A DNA stretch of 64,000 nucleotides from Owenia fusiformis (Eukaryota; Annelida; Polychaeta; Sabellida; Oweniidae). The DNA is taken from the NCBI GenBank assembly GCA_903813345.2, contig CAIIXF020000008.1, positions 36,048,867-36,112,866 on the forward strand, written 5' to 3'. Each line of letters starts with the position of its first letter. Position 1 is the stretch's first letter. This document shows, in pieces, positions 27,201 to 39,200 of this stretch. Made by a program: the position numbers and the translations under genes. The notes under the pieces are model-generated. The model did not search any database. It was not told where the DNA came from and saw only the letters and a program-made list of their open reading frames with translations.

Positions 27201-30200
27201 GATGTGCTGAACTTGTTTCATAATATTATATTGCTTAATCAACATTTTTAGGTTTTTATATACCAAGAAAAAGTATCGGGGTTGTTTGTTATCATTGTAT
27301 AGCTTTAAAATAATCATAGAATCTATTTTTATGCATTGCAGTTTGTTATTAAATAGATTGTTAGAGACATTGATATTTGCAAAGAAAATCAATTGAAATT
27401 TTTCCATAACCCGTAATATATTGAATACATTTCCATTATTTCCTCTTCTGGAGCATATAATTGCATTGTTTGCCATTTAAAATCTCAGTTAAGCTTGGTT
27501 ATATAAGTAAAACATCATTATTGACCAAAATTCTACCGATGATTACAAGGAGTGTTCATGTTATTATTTTTAAATTATACAATATTATCAAGTTTCATAG
27601 CTTCAAACAGCTTTGGAGTCCAAGAGATGCCATGTTGTCAAATAAAATATAAGCTTGAAATTACCGCATAGTAGTCAGTAGAAGACTGAGATGCAGCTCT
27701 ACAACAGTGGCATTTCCCTCAGGAGTCAGTCTCATACATTCCCACTCACACAGATGTATAAATTACGCACGTAGATGTCAGCATTACTGAAATAAATTGA
27801 ATTTGATATAAGAAATTACATATTCTACTAGTAAATGTATACAAATAATATTTAATAATGATGTTGTGGCAGTATTCAGGTGTCACAGTAAAAAAAACAA
27901 AATCTGTCCAAAATTTGGATAAAATCTCATGAAACATACACAAGAGCAGGATTTAGTACATGTATTTAGTAAGTCTTCTTGAAATTAAATTGAAAGGCCT
28001 CACATACCGCATTTCGAAAACATTGGTCTACTATTGGAGTACTACACGCATAATAAAGCCTAAGCTCTAAGCCAAAGTGACTGGAACTTTATATGGGCAT
28101 TTAATATACAGGGTGTCCAGAAAGTATGGGGGCCCCCCTAGGCAGACATTTTTCAATGTCTCCATAGTATGTGCCATATATCATTTGAAAGATCATCCAA
28201 AATTACACCGATCTGCCAAGTATCACGGTTGAACTCAAAATGGGAAAAAGTTCAAAAAAAATTAAAGTCAGTTTTACACCAAAATAATAGTCGGTGTGTC
28301 TCCTGGAGTCCCTAAGCCATGTTAATGGCAGCAATGCTTTCCATATATGACCTTAAACGTGCTTCAAATAGGGATTTGGCATTTTTTTATCCTCATAAAA
28401 CTTTTTTAAAGCATTCTAGAAGAGTTTCCCTGGAGTATCTACCCCCAACTTCCTCTTTTTAGAACTCAATATCCATCCTTTTGTCGACAATAGCTCTCAT
28501 ATTTTCGGTCATATTCAGGTCAGGGCTGTTACCAGGATACTGAAATGAACTATATGTTTAGCTAAACACTTAGTTTTGAAATGCCTGTAACTATTTACCT
28601 TTTGTGAGTTGAACCATGATACTTGGCAAATTAATGTAAGTTTGGATAAGCTTTAAAATGATATATGACACATACTATGAAGACATTGGTATATGTCCGC
28701 CTAGGGGGCCCCCATACTTTCGGGACACCCTGTACAGGGTATCAAATAAATATGTTCTCCCCCTTAACTTTATGATCCACATAATGTTGGGTAACTTTTT
28801 TGTCTGCATGATATCTGAATTGTTCCTTAGCACAGTAAAACTATCTATCATATTTATTTGACACTCTGTACATTCGATTTATCTAACATTATGTACATAC
28901 CTCGAAAATCACATTTTTCTGCAACATGGCAGATCTCAATCATTGGCATAACATTCAAAGATGGAGTCAACAGGTAAAGAGGCATGGTTGCTAGTCATGT
29001 CCATTCTCACTCGGTAGCTGGAAGAAAATAAGTGTACTGTACATTATTGATAATGAATAATATTGATCATTTAGAAGGTATAAAAAGCTTTTATATGTGT
29101 AATTTGAATGAATGTTGCACCCATCAATGTTGCACCCATCAATTTAGACCCAATAAAATACAAAATAAAACTAGTGAACTGGTAAAAAAATGAGCTTGAG
29201 ATCATATAATACATGTATTGTCATATATTGTATTATTATATCTTTTCATGTGGTATTTAAACGCCATATAAGGAAATCAAATAATCCGAACCGGACTACA
29301 GACCCACATTTGAGGTCTTGGGGGTACAAATGTTGATGGATGAGAAAATCTACTTGGAGTTTATCTTAGCTATTACATACACATTAAGCTGAATACATGA
29401 ACCTTAGAAATAAACTTTTCAAGTGGTGCATGTCTGAACTCTGAACACCATATAAGGAAATCGAACAATCCAAACCAGACTGGGGAGTCGGGGACCCACA
29501 TTTGAGATCTCGGGGGTACAAATGGCGATAGGTGAGAAAATATACTAGGAGTTATGCTTAGCTAATACACACATACTAAGCTGATTATATGAACCTTCAG
29601 AAATAAACTTTTCAAGTGGTGTCTGAACACCATTTAAGGAAATCGAACAATCCAAACCAGATTACATGGATTAGGGACCCACATTTGAGGTCTCAGGGGT
29701 AAAACTGGCAATGGATCAGAAAATATACCAGGAGTTATGCTTAGCTATTTAACACACATTAAGATGAATATATGAACCTTCAGAAATAATTTTTCATATG
29801 GTGTATAAACACCATATAATGAAATCGAACTATCCGAATTGGACTAGGGACCCACATTTGAGGTCTCGTGGGGTACAAATGGCCATGGATGAGAAAATCT
29901 ACCAGGAGTTATGCTTAGCTATTTAACACACATTAAGCTGAATATATGAACCTTCAGAAATAATCTTTCATATGGTGTATAAACACCATATAAGGAAATC
30001 GAACTATCCGAATTGGACTAGGGACTCACATTTGAGGTCTCAGGGGTAAAACTGGCGATGGATCAGAAAATCTACCAGGAGTTATGCTTAGCTATTTAAC
30101 ACACATTAAGCTGAATATATGATTGAACCTTCAGAAATAATCTTTCATATGGTGTATAAACACCATATAATAAAATCGAACTATCCGAATTGGACTAGGG

Positions 30201-33200
30201 ACCCACATTTGAGGTCTCGGGGGGTACAAATGGCCATGGATGAGAAAATCTACCAGGAGTTATGCTTAGATATTACACACACATTAAGCTGAATATATGA
30301 ACCTTCAGAAATAATCTTTCATATGGTGTATAAACACCATATAATGAAATCGAACTATCCGAATTGGACTTGGGACCCACATTTGAGGTCTCGGGGGTAC
30401 AAATGGCCATGGATGAGAAAATCTATCAGGAGTTATGCTTAGCTATTTAACACACATTAAGCTGAATATATGAACCTTCGGAAATAATCGTTCATATGGT
30501 GTCTAAACACCATATAAGGAAATCGAACAATTCGAACTGGACTAGGGACCCACATTTGAGGTCTCGGGGGGTACAAATGGCGATGGATGAGAAAATCTAC
30601 CAGGAGTTATGCTTAGATATTACACACACATTGACCTGTTTTCATGAACCCTCAGAAATAAGCTTTTCACAACTTTTCCTCAAAATCCCTTATCTAGAGA
30701 CGCTGAAAACTAACAATTTGAACTGCAAATGACACCAAAATCCACCAACACTTTGGTTGATAATTCCGTCAAAATTTGATGAATAATTTTCAAAGTTGCT
30801 CAAATGTACACCTGTTATGTGCTCCAAATGTGTACCAAAGAAAAAATTTCTAACCTTCTAGCAAAGTACTGAAAATTAAGAAGACGCTGGGTCTCAGGAA
30901 AAGCACCTGTTTTTATTCATCAAAGTTTGAGAGTCTCGATCAGTAAGAAATCGCAATATTTATGGATCCTTTTTCATACCACGTCAAAGCTGTGAATCTC
31001 AGGATTCCAGTGGCATTCCTCGTTTTAAACTTACCTTAATAATACCGAAGATTGTCCATGAAACGTGCAAAAAGGCTGCATTGTCGTGACCCGTTCAGAC
31101 ACTGCAGCGCGTTCCTCTATCCTGTTAGTTCAAGGTCAAAACGTTGCTATAGTGACGTTATAGTACGCGCGCGCTAAACCCGGGTATCTTGGAATGAAGG
31201 TGCAAAACGAATTTTGCGCAAAAATAAAAAATTGAAAAAATGATCGGGCATCAAACTTGAGGGTTGTGTCATGTGGGCAACATGGTGGTCGAAGGATTTC
31301 CCGGGAGTAATTGTACCCCTGAATTTCCAATATGATGGCCCTCTTTTAAATTCACCGAAATCTAAGTGCATGTATATACCTTTATGATCTGAGTTTGGTA
31401 CATTTAATATATCACAGGATTCAACATATTCAAAACAGGTTTCATTCGTAAAAATAAAATCAATTTTTCTCATTATTGCTTTTGATTTGTGCCTCCATGT
31501 ATATTCTTTACAGTCGTCATGTTGTAATCGCCAAACATCGTTTAGTTTTAAACTTTCTACCATATTACTAAAGGCTTTGATTTCAATTTGACTGTGCATT
31601 TCACCACATATATTGTCTAATTTACTTAATGTACAGTTAAAATCACCTCCAATCAAAACAGATGATGTAAGTATATTTTTTTGATTTATAGTTCTGGTTA
31701 CCTTTTTGAAGAAGTCAATTTTTTCCTTTGTTTGGTTTGGAGCATAGATATTAAAAATATACAATGGCTTATCAGAATATTGACATGAAATACCTAAAAT
31801 TCTTGACTCAGCATGTATGACTTGCATATTTGATATTTCTGTACATTTATCGCTAATTAAAATCATTTCACCTTTACTGTGCTTTGTTCCAGCATTATAA
31901 AACATTTGCCCTTTCCATTCTTTTTCCCATGTTTTTGCTACATCATCTGTAATAAATGATTCTTGTATACAGCAAATATCTATTTTATGCTTTTTCAAAA
32001 ACTGAAAAAAAGTGAACCTGGTTCTTTTATTCCTTAATCCCCTTACATTTACACTTAAAACATTTACCATTTAATGTAAATAAAAGGTATATAATATAAT
32101 CCACAGTCCTGCAACAACAGTGTGTTGCAATTCACAGTCCATGTCCATAGCAGTAGGTTTTCCATAGATATGCTTGTTATATGAAAATAACAAATTAACC
32201 ATTGTTGTCAATGTCTAGTATGATAGGGGATCCAAGCTTATTTTTCTTTGAGTCACTGTTCATTTCAAGGGGGCTTATATCTTTTCTCTTAAGATGCACT
32301 TTAAGAGAGGATTTTTGCTTAGTTGTAGAGTCACAACTGGCATTATCTGAGATGTTCTTAGCGGGGGTTGAAGTATTTTGGTGGCACTCAGCCAAGAACT
32401 TATCTGCCATTTTCATGGCATCTGGTGAAGATATTGAGCTATCTTCTGGTTGAAGGGCACGTGTTATGAGCTTCTCTGCTATTTTGGCACCACTCTCTGC
32501 ACTCTTAGTTGTTGGTTCTTGCGGCTTTGTCTGTTCCTGGACCTTCTGACGACCTGTTGTTTCCATCAGACATGCCGATTTCCGGTGTCCATCAATACCA
32601 CATTTCCAGCAGGTGATTTTTGGCTTCGTTGTTTCATCATATGTTCTCAGAAGACATTCTGACTTGCGATGACCTTCCAAACCACATTGGAAGCACTTTG
32701 GTTTTGATCTTTTAGGGCAGTCATTGATATTATGATCGCCTCTGCAATGTGGACAGTTGATTTCTTGTCCATCGTGATATATTACTATGTCTATTTCGAT
32801 TAGCTCTGGAGGATTGAAGGGGTTGGGTATTGTGTAGTCTAAATATCTAGGTTGCGATTTGACTATTTTTCTCACATAACAAAACCTATGCCCTGTGAGT
32901 ACACTGTGTCGTGTTCCATTAGTCGCTCTTCTGCTGTGGAATTTCACGTCTGAGGTACGTCTGAGGCTCAATTTCCGAGTTGGAAACATGAAGTGGTATA
33001 CCATGTATTGATACTCGTGTGGAGTTTCGTCCTGCTCCAAACGATGCGCTGGGTGTTGCGAAGTAGTCACTTATTTTGAACTGCTTTCCATTGACGCATA
33101 AAGAGCCAAGAGATAATAAGTTGGCTTTTGTTCCAAGACTGTCAGTATAAATTATGTAGGAGCCACTGAATAGTTGCACACCAATTATATTGTCTCTTTT

Positions 33201-36200
33201 TATTACATCCGGTCGAATTCTATCATCAGCCTGTGAAATAAATATGAATATATAACATAATTAGATTATGAGAAAACGTGTAAGATTTGTTTTGAATTTG
33301 CAAAAATGTATGTAACATGATTCAAAATTGAGCTAGAAGCTTCAAATAAAAAGCATATTTTAAGGCACTTTTCTTCCTCTATCGTTATGGCCATATTTTC
33401 ATTGGTTATGGGGGGGGGTGCGATTGCACCATCGCACCCTCTCCTGGCTACGCCTATGACATTGTAAGACATAACAATTTACAATTCAGTGGACATTTTG
33501 TCATAAATTGGGATAACTTAAATTATGATTAATAATCAAAATCTTACACGTTGCATCATGCAAATTAACACACGTCACCTCTCTGCTAAAGCAACGATAG
33601 CTATTTACAGATTTAAATTATAATCAAAACAATTCACGTACCAACATACGAACTATTGAAAATAGAGTAAGATTGATTTGTCTTGTTTTTCAAATCGTCT
33701 TACAATGTCATTGGCGTAGCCAGGAGGGGGTGCGATCACACCCCCCCCCCCCCTTCATTACCAATGGAAATATGACCAAGATGATAGAGGAAGAAAAGAG
33801 CCTTAAAATGCTTTTTATTTGAAGCTTCTAGCTCAATTTTGAAGGAAGTTACATACATTTTTGTAAATTCAAAACAAATCTTACACGTTTTCTAATGATC
33901 TAATTATGTTGTGTATTCGTATATTTCGTTTTTTGGTTTTTTCGACCGGGTACCAAGTTTGAACCCAGCATGAAGGATTTACTACCCGGTACCCGGTTTT
34001 TTATACAAACCCTATCTAGAAAATTAACCTCATTCCCTATAATTTGATGTAGATTAATCGAACCCCTATATCATGGGCTTTCAATTGAAAGCCCATGCCT
34101 ACAGTATATGAATAGGTACATTTTAATATATAACATTATGGGGGTAAGCGTTTCATAGTTGGTCACGACGCCAGAAGTGCAAAGTATTGTTCCGAATTTT
34201 TGAATTTCGTGTTAGATTACGGTAATCACACCTGAAGCATGGTTTTTGTTTTTGATAAATTACAATAAAGTTTAATAATATTCCTATGCGTATTTTGTGA
34301 AATTGTGTTGACGTTTATTTAAGTTACAATGTAACGGTGCATTATATTTGATTAATCAGTATCTGAAAGTTTGATTTAAGTACTTCTACACGCTTTTAAA
34401 TCTCCTATTAGCGCAATCACGCAAATCCCTTAAATGTCCCGCAAAATCCCGCGAATTTAGTAGATGTCCCGCAAAATCCCGCGAATTTTGGGCACTGGGT
34501 CTAAAAAATCTGTCCCGCGAGAAAATCTTTAGGGGTTGACAGTACTGTAACTACATGATATCACGTTTGCTTAAAATGACAATAGATTCATGTATTTCAT
34601 GCATAAGTAGTATAGTTCATTGCACTATTCTTGGCATCTCTAGTGTCGTAAGTGGGCTTATCCATTATATTTGCCATCTCTATGACAACCAAGGTATTTC
34701 CAAATATGGACTTATGCATGATGCAGATATTCTAAGCAATGCGCCAAATAGACACTCGACACTCTCCAATTTGAGTGAAAACTTAAAAATTTGAGAAAGC
34801 ATTTTATTTAGAAACATGTCCAATTGAGAGAATGTCATATGACACGCTACAAATTCAAGTAAAAACTTCAAAATTGGAGTAACATTTCGAAACATTTCAA
34901 TTGAGAGACATTGAGACAGACACTCTAATAATGAATAAATGATGTAATTTAAGTTCAATAGCTCTTAATACATAACATATTTTTCTGATGAATTACATTT
35001 GTTTATGTAAACTTGTCTCCCAGGGCCAAGTATTTGTCCATGTCATGAGTCACACCTTAATTTATATCATAAACCAATTGTGATGATGCTCTTGATTCTA
35101 ATTTTGATGTGATTAGTGATTATGAAACTGCGTCCAACGGCATGTTCTAATCAGTGGACTGGCCCCAAGAAAAGATGGACTGGACTCTGGGCCATCTTTT
35201 AGACATTGCTTCACAAAATTACTAAAAAGTGGACTTAACCCTCTATACTCCATTATGGGGCCACACTTTAGGTTTTCTGTAAGTATTTTGACTAAAAGAT
35301 GGCCTCATGCAATACATATCTAAATTTGAATTTAACTTATCAATATTATTATCCCAGCAAATGAAGTTCGATAGGGATGTCACGAAGCCCTCCATTTATC
35401 AAGTCCTTTTCCCAAGCACAATAAAAAAAAATATGTGGATTTTTAAATTCCTTTCAAATTAAAAAGATGGAATTTAGAAGGTTTGACCACAAAGGGTCAA
35501 GCACAGACACACATAACATGAGTAGCGGGACGAGTAGACGGTGTTTTTCTAAAATATAGCTTTGTTACATGCAAGAGGAAGGCATTTTAGTGTAGATTGG
35601 AGAGCAGGGGCGTAGTCAGCTTTCAGTCAGGGGGGTACGATCGCAAAATTTTTGGGTTTCAGTCAAGTTGGTGGATAATCGTGGCATAAGCAAGGCAAAA
35701 CAAAGAAATAAGATCTGTTTTGAGCAAGAAGCTTAAAAAGCATTTTAAAGCTCTTTTCTTCCATTATCTAATGGTTCTATTTTTATTGGTTATGGAGGGG
35801 ATGCGACCCATCACATTCCCCTCTGACTATGGAGAGATTGTGTTACCCGTAAGCAATTCACTCACAAGGAATGGAATATTGTTTCATATAATATATATTT
35901 GTTCTCTCATTAATATGCTACTGATCTCCAGATGGCAGGTATTTATATTAATCCAGTTGTTTCTTCCATTCTAACTTATTAACAAGAACACAAACGTGTA
36001 CAATATGTCCATACCGATGGGTGGTCCTTGAGTTTTTATTCCCAATGCCCAATTCTTTATAATCAGTTGAAAATACAAGATTTTAGGTAAAAAAAATCAA
36101 AATGGCAACATCAGCCAGAATGCCCAAAAACTAATCAGTTTGAGATTTTCATACTAAGAATCACATCTGAAAAGTTGAATTCGATCTTTCAAATGGTTCT

Positions 36201-39200
36201 TCTGTAAACGTGTAGATAAGTCTTTGCACACAAGATTCAGGATGGAAGATTCAAAATGATCGCCTTATCATTTACCCAGAATGCTTAAACTCATCCTTGA
36301 AAATTTTAAAGTTGACATGGCAGATTGATATTAAGTTAAAGTTCAGCATGTATCCAAGTTTCAGTGTGATAATTTGGATCACTAGTCGAATTATGAAGCA
36401 AACAAGTGAATGTCTATGATCCCTGTATGTTCATGTATAACTCAGTAATACTATGTATGCCAGATAATCCATTTGAGCATCGCTATATCCAAAAAACATC
36501 ATTAAATCCAGCAGCAGAAAAGACATGCTAACTACTGAACTATATTCATCATGTCCATGTACCCATTGTGTGAATTCAATGTCAAGTGTGGTCATTTCCA
36601 TAACGATTATGAAGCATGTAAATTTGAGATTTAGAGATAAAGTATGTAAAGGTATTATAACCACATGCAATTCAACACTTATGGATTTTAATTAAGGTGC
36701 AGAAACTGACTTTTATCAATAAGTGATAATATATAATTTCATTGTTACCAGCCAGCCCGAAAAAATATATAATAAATAAAAGTGATAGTTTTGATAAAAG
36801 TTAAATTACCAAAATTAGCAATAGATTTGATAATCATCAATTGTTTTTATAAAATATTTCACACGAGCCCTTTTCTATGAAACAATTGCTAGAAATAGTT
36901 ATCAATAAAAGTGATCGTTTTGATGTAACTAAAATTATAACTGTTAGCAATAGTTTTGATAATTATCAATATTATCTGATATTATTATATTATTATTATT
37001 ATAATATAATTATATATATAACAGATTTTTCAGATTTAGTATTTATAGGAATAAGCGAAACTTAAAATCTACCATTCAAATGACATGGGGCTGGAAAAAT
37101 AAGCAAATAAAAGTGACTTTCCGCACCTACCTCCATATCTCCCTGCCATTAAGAGTCGACCCTTTTAATGGAATGATAAATAATTCTGATATAGTTACAG
37201 AACAAAAAAAATGAATGGTTTTATATTGGTCATTTTACAAAAATATAATTCAACACTACGCCATATGTTTTTTTTCATTTTCATAAAATATATACTGAAG
37301 GAACTACTGACTGCAAACTTTTATGATATTTTCAGTAAGGGAACATTTTATATCAATTGGAATTCACATCTGTCCTTACAAATTGATAGTTGTGGAAAAA
37401 AAAGTAAGTATATTTAATCAATTGTTTTACCATTTCCCCCCCCTCTCCAAATTAAATTGAGTTAAGGTTGGTTGTCCAGCCCCAGGGTTCAACTTTTCAA
37501 AACATACAGTCAACATTTGTAAGGGAAACAACAAAGATATTTAGGTGGTGTGCAGATGAGTGTTAGGTAGATTGTCAGCTAGATTGTCCCCATTGAAAAG
37601 AATGTGAAGGATAATTTAAGTTTGACAAATTATGCAAATATTATACAAGTGTGGTCATACTAAAATTATAAAGCATGTCAATTTTAGATTTTAGAGATAA
37701 AGTATGAGAGGCTTGTAATTCAGCTCTTCCAGATTTACTCTGCTTTAAACTTACAATGGAATGCTATTGATTCTTTACAAAAAATAATGTAACTTCATAA
37801 TTTTCATCAACAATAGAATTCAACTATATCTAGTTCCTTTTTTTGCAAATCACAGCTTAAAACTAATGATTGCAAACTCCTCCAACATAATCATTTAATA
37901 GGGAAAATTCTATATAAATTGGGATACACATATACCCTTACCAACTGCAAGTTGTGGAAAAGTTTGTAATTAATTTTTTTAGCATTGTTTACCCCCAACT
38001 CTCAGCATTAAGCTGTCTCGAGACTGTTTTGGGTCATGTAAAGTTATGAAATCAGAGCTTCATTGTTTGTGATAATTGTTATTTTGACAAAATTATATAA
38101 AATTTTAAAGGGATACTAAGATACAATAGTTGATGGTGTCTGGTACAGATTGTATCACTTGATAAGGTTTTATGATTCTATTAGGCATGCACCTTGGGTG
38201 GGTTGGATCACTCAGTACCATCCTTTTACTTAACCCTTTATAATCCAGTTTGAAGCCACTTTTTAGTCATTCTTCTATCAAAATACCTAAACAGTGGCCT
38301 TTGTATCAGTCCACCTTTTAGTCATTTTAACCACACAATGACTAAACAATGGATAAGGCCACAGAGTCCACTAAATTGGAGCCAGTCCACTGATTAGAAC
38401 ATGCCGCGTCCAACACCTCAATCATCAATTAAGTTCAATTAGTGTTTGTTTAGTAAGCTGCTTTTGTAATACACAGTGAAACCTGCATGTGGTGAACATA
38501 GAGGGAGCTATAAAAAGTGTTCGATGTAGGTAGGTGTTCACTACAGAGAGGGGATTTTATACAGGATGTAAAATGTGTCTTGAAATGGTATTCACTAAAC
38601 ACAGGTGTTCACTAGAGAGAGGTGTTCACTAAGAAAGGTTTTACTGCATCTGGTATTACGTACCATACTTCAACTATCTTTATAATTGCGAACTTTAAAT
38701 TCAGTATAGTAATGGGTCTGGAGAATCTCTATGTTTTTTCCAAACAAGACTCCTTTTTCTCTCTTTTTCACCAACATGGAAAATGAGCATTTTGTCCCTC
38801 CCATACATCAGTGAACTCCCAAGCATTAAAGCAAGTGGGCGCAGCACCCACCTGAGATTTTGAAAATAGGCTTGCACCAACCTGAAAATCCATTTGCACC
38901 CACTTGAAAATGAGAAATGAAAATTTGGCATATTTTGACTAACTTTGGTCTGAATTGTGAAAATAAGAAATTTGTACCCACCTGAGATAAAATCCTGGGG
39001 AGATCACTGTACATGATATCACATTTGCTTAAAATGATAATAGACACATGTATATCATGTATTTAGTACAGTTCATTGCACTGTTCTGGGCAGTGAGTCA
39101 GGGTTGCTTGTCTTATTATGTCCAATTTGATTTGAAAATATTATTTATTTATTTATTTTTAATTTGTTTTCAATAAGACCACAAACAATATTTATTTGAT

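Larger units (their letters stand above)
23502..31321. mobile_element. Element C, hAT-like, 7.8 kb
   Basis: Ends CAGGGGTGAG and CAGGGGTACA (read inward) are flanked by a perfect 8-bp duplication AATTTCCA (23494-23501 and 31322-31329). The LINE ORF2 frame is exactly restored by its removal. CAGGGGT ends and an 8-bp TSD are the hallmarks of hAT transposons. No transposase frame was found. The interior carries a TA-flanked element (25209-26355), two abutting MITEs (28109-28868) and a tandem array (29250-30660). Confidence 0.88.
14622..33239 (-). mobile_element. L1/Tx1-type LINE, 5'-truncated, split by B, D and C
   Basis: Reading on the minus strand from about 33239, the element has ORF1 (cut at its N-terminus), ORF2 endonuclease, reverse transcriptase and C-terminal zinc knuckle, a short 3' UTR with AATAAA (14639-14644) and a 9-bp A tail (14621-14629). 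Approximate target duplications AAATACGAATAT (14610-14621) and AAATATGAATAT (33240-33251) flank it inside element A. Removing B, D and C leaves about 4.9 kb. Both ORFs carry frame breaks, so this copy is dead. Clade assignment rests on domain order and the gag-like CCHC ORF1. Confidence 0.85.
14505..34012. mobile_element. Element A, MULE-like TIR element, 19.5 kb with nested insertions
   Basis: The ends GGGTTTGTATAAAAAACCGG and its complement are followed by CGGGTACC-rich inverted repeats of about 110 bp. A perfect 10-bp target duplication TATCTAGAAA lies at 14495-14504 and 34013-34022. Its own DNA is 14505-14621 and about 33252-34012, roughly 0.88 kb. That part is itself a foldback, with two complementary copies of the ACACGTTTTCTAAT..GGCTACGCC region. 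A LINE with further insertions fills the rest. A 533-bp relative stands at 58857-59389. TIR length and a 9-10-bp TSD fit Mutator-like elements. No transposase is present. Confidence 0.88.
10987..34547. mobile_element. Element F, hAT-like ends, 23.6 kb with nested insertions
   Basis: Ends CAGAGCTGTCAAGT and CAGTACTGTCAACC (read inward) are flanked by TAACTA(CA) at 10981 and 34548. The paralogous tandem copy at about 38995-39015 (GGGGAGATCACTGTACATG) is the empty site. F's own DNA is only 10987-11276, 13675-14504 and 34013-34547. It comprises a duplicated pair of blocks: a CCCGCGAA-rich block at 10995-11210 and 14116-14310, and a P2 block at 13690-14110 and 14320-14504 plus 34013-34255. The rest is nested elements E and A. 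No transposase frame is visible, so it is non-autonomous. The hAT-like assignment rests on the terminal bases. Confidence 0.75.
34645..39090 (+). repeat. Copy 2 of the tandem duplication (interrupted by H)
   Basis: The sequence at 34645-35138 matches 9886-10375. After H, 38406-39005 matches 10385-10980, and 39005-39090 matches 34554-34640. The unit is about 1.1-1.2 kb. The copies differ by scattered substitutions and small indels. Neither codes for a recognised protein. Confidence 0.8.

Noticed and set aside
31174-31321. C-terminal extension of the LINE endonuclease frame (RGTITPGKSFDHH..)
   Set aside because: It is element C sequence reached by read-through; the true ORF2 continues at 23501.
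20181-33237. A functional LINE
   Set aside because: ORF1 and ORF2 both carry frameshifts, the 5' end is truncated and three elements split ORF2 and the 3' UTR.
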